A stretch of 49,618 bases of DNA from positions 1 through 49,618 of the forward strand of contig NZ_AUHI01000018.1 in NCBI RefSeq assembly GCF_000423105.1, read 5' to 3'. Positions within the stretch are counted from its first letter, which is position 1, and every line of letters begins with the position of its first letter. This document shows positions 48,851-49,618 of the stretch, piece after piece. The notes under the pieces are model-generated. The model was not told where the DNA came from. It worked only from the letters and a program-made list of their open reading frames with translations, and did no database searches. The translations under genes and the position numbers were made by a program. Source of the stretch: Halalkalibacillus halophilus DSM 18494 (GTDB taxonomy: Bacteria; Bacillota; Bacilli; Bacillales; Alkalibacillaceae).

Positions 48851-49618
48851 ATGATTGAAATGGAAAAACCAAAAGTTGAAACAATCGAAGTTAGTAATGA
48901 TGCTAAATTCGGTAAGTTTGTAATCGAACCATTAGAGCGTGGATATGGTACAACAATGGGGAACTCCTTACGTCGTATCTTATTATCTTCTCTTCCTGGT
49001 GCAGCAGTTACTTCAGTGCAAATTGAAGGAGCTTTACACGAGTTCTCTACGTTAGATTACGTAGTAGAAGACGTTACTACAATCATCCTGACACTTAAGC
49101 AGCTAGCGCTTAAGATCTATTCAGAAGATGAAAAAATGTTAGAGCTTGATGTACAAGGTGAAGGTAAAGTTACAGCGCGTGATATTCAACATGATAGTGA
49201 TGTTGAAATCTTAAACCCTGATTTAGAGATTGCTACTATTACTGGGAAAGGGAAGCTCAGCATGCGAATCTTTGCAGAAAAGGGACGTGGTTATCGTCCA
49301 GCAGATGCAAACAAGCGTGATGATCAACCAATTGGTGTTATTCCAGTAGATTCAATCTTTACTCCAGTTCAGCGTGTCACTTACCAAGTAGAAAATACAC
49401 GTGTTGGTCAAGTTACAAATTTCGATAAACTAACATTAGATGTTTGGACGGACGGAAGCATTCGCCCAGAAGAAGCTGTTTCTTTAGGTGCGAAAGTTTT
49501 CACTGAGCATTTAAATGTTTTTGTTGATCTAACAGACGAAGCACAACACGCAGAAATCATGGTCGAAAAAGAAGAAGATCAAAAAGAAAAAGTGTTAGAA
49601 ATGACAATTGAAGAATTG
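48851..49618 (+). CDS. rpoA: RNA polymerase alpha subunit (3' truncated by window)
   Basis: 256 codons are present; the window ends within MTIEEL, before the C-terminal domain. The N-terminal dimerisation domain has GYGTTMGNSLRRILLSSLPG and VLEMTIEE. The alphaCTD that binds UP elements, about 60-80 residues, lies beyond the window. ATG 48851 (MIEMEKPKVETIE) follows AAGGAGGG. Confidence 0.97.
   Translation, partial: MIEMEKPKVETIEVSNDAKFGKFVIEPLERGYGTTMGNSLRRILLSSLPGAAVTSVQIEGALHEFSTLDYVVEDVTTIILTLKQLALKIYSEDEKMLELDVQGEGKVTARDIQHDSDVEILNPDLEIATITGKGKLSMRIFAEKGRGYRPADANKRDDQPIGVIPVDSIFTPVQRVTYQVENTRVGQVTNFDKLTLDVWTDGSIRPEEAVSLGAKVFTEHLNVFVDLTDEAQHAEIMVEKEEDQKEKVLEMTIEEL

Overview
The window comes from a low-GC Gram-positive bacterium of the family Bacillaceae. 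It carries the conserved rrn-ctsR-clpC / rpoBC / str / S10-spc-alpha backbone in Bacillus subtilis order, with AGGAGG-type ribosome binding sites, many GTG and TTG starts, a Cys T-box and a Bacillus-type L10 leader. Nearly every gene is on the + strand, co-directional with the upstream rRNA operon, as expected near the replication origin. I cannot name the species from this sequence alone.

Layout. 1-390: 3' end of a 23S rRNA gene, a 5S rRNA gene and a terminator. 536-1234: an MgtC/SapB-family membrane protein, an accessory gene at this position. 1354-6058: stress operon ctsR-mcsA-mcsB-clpC with CtsR operator and overlapping sigma-A/sigma-B-like promoters. 6091-11522: radA, a PIN-TRAM membrane protein (yacL), a fused ispD-ispF gene and gltX; disA, normally between radA and yacL, is absent. 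11575-14238: Cys-specific T-box, a 202-bp inverted-repeat element, then cysE and cysS. 14223-16623: mrnC, rlmB, rae1 (yacP), sigH. 16710-20401: rpmGB, secE, nusG, rplK, rplA, rplJ, rplL with several structured leaders. 20571-28830: a methyltransferase gene, rpoB and rpoC. 28949-33663: rplGB, rpsL, rpsG, fusA, tuf. 33664-35100: an accessory insertion holding a 41-bp-period repeat array and an AraC/GyrI-like regulator. 35101-49618: the S10-spc-alpha supercluster with secY, adk, map, a KOW protein, infA, rpmJ and rpoA (cut by the window end).

How it works together. The window encodes most of the transcription and translation core (RNA polymerase beta, beta', alpha; NusG; two elongation factors; IF-1; about 30 ribosomal proteins; two tRNA synthetases), protein export (SecE, SecY), N-terminal Met removal, adenylate balance, and the McsB/ClpC arginine-phosphorylation proteolysis pathway.

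Main points for a second look: (1) RpoB has Tyr where nearly all bacteria have Asp at the E. coli 516 position of the rifampicin pocket; (2) IspD and IspF are one polypeptide; (3) disA is missing from its syntenic slot; (4) four TGCCGGCA palindromes recur at exactly 41-bp spacing between tuf and an AraC-type gene; (5) a 202-bp repeat sits between the Cys T-box and cysE; (6) candidate RNA control elements lie upstream of nusG, rplK, rplA, rpsL, rpsJ and rpoA.
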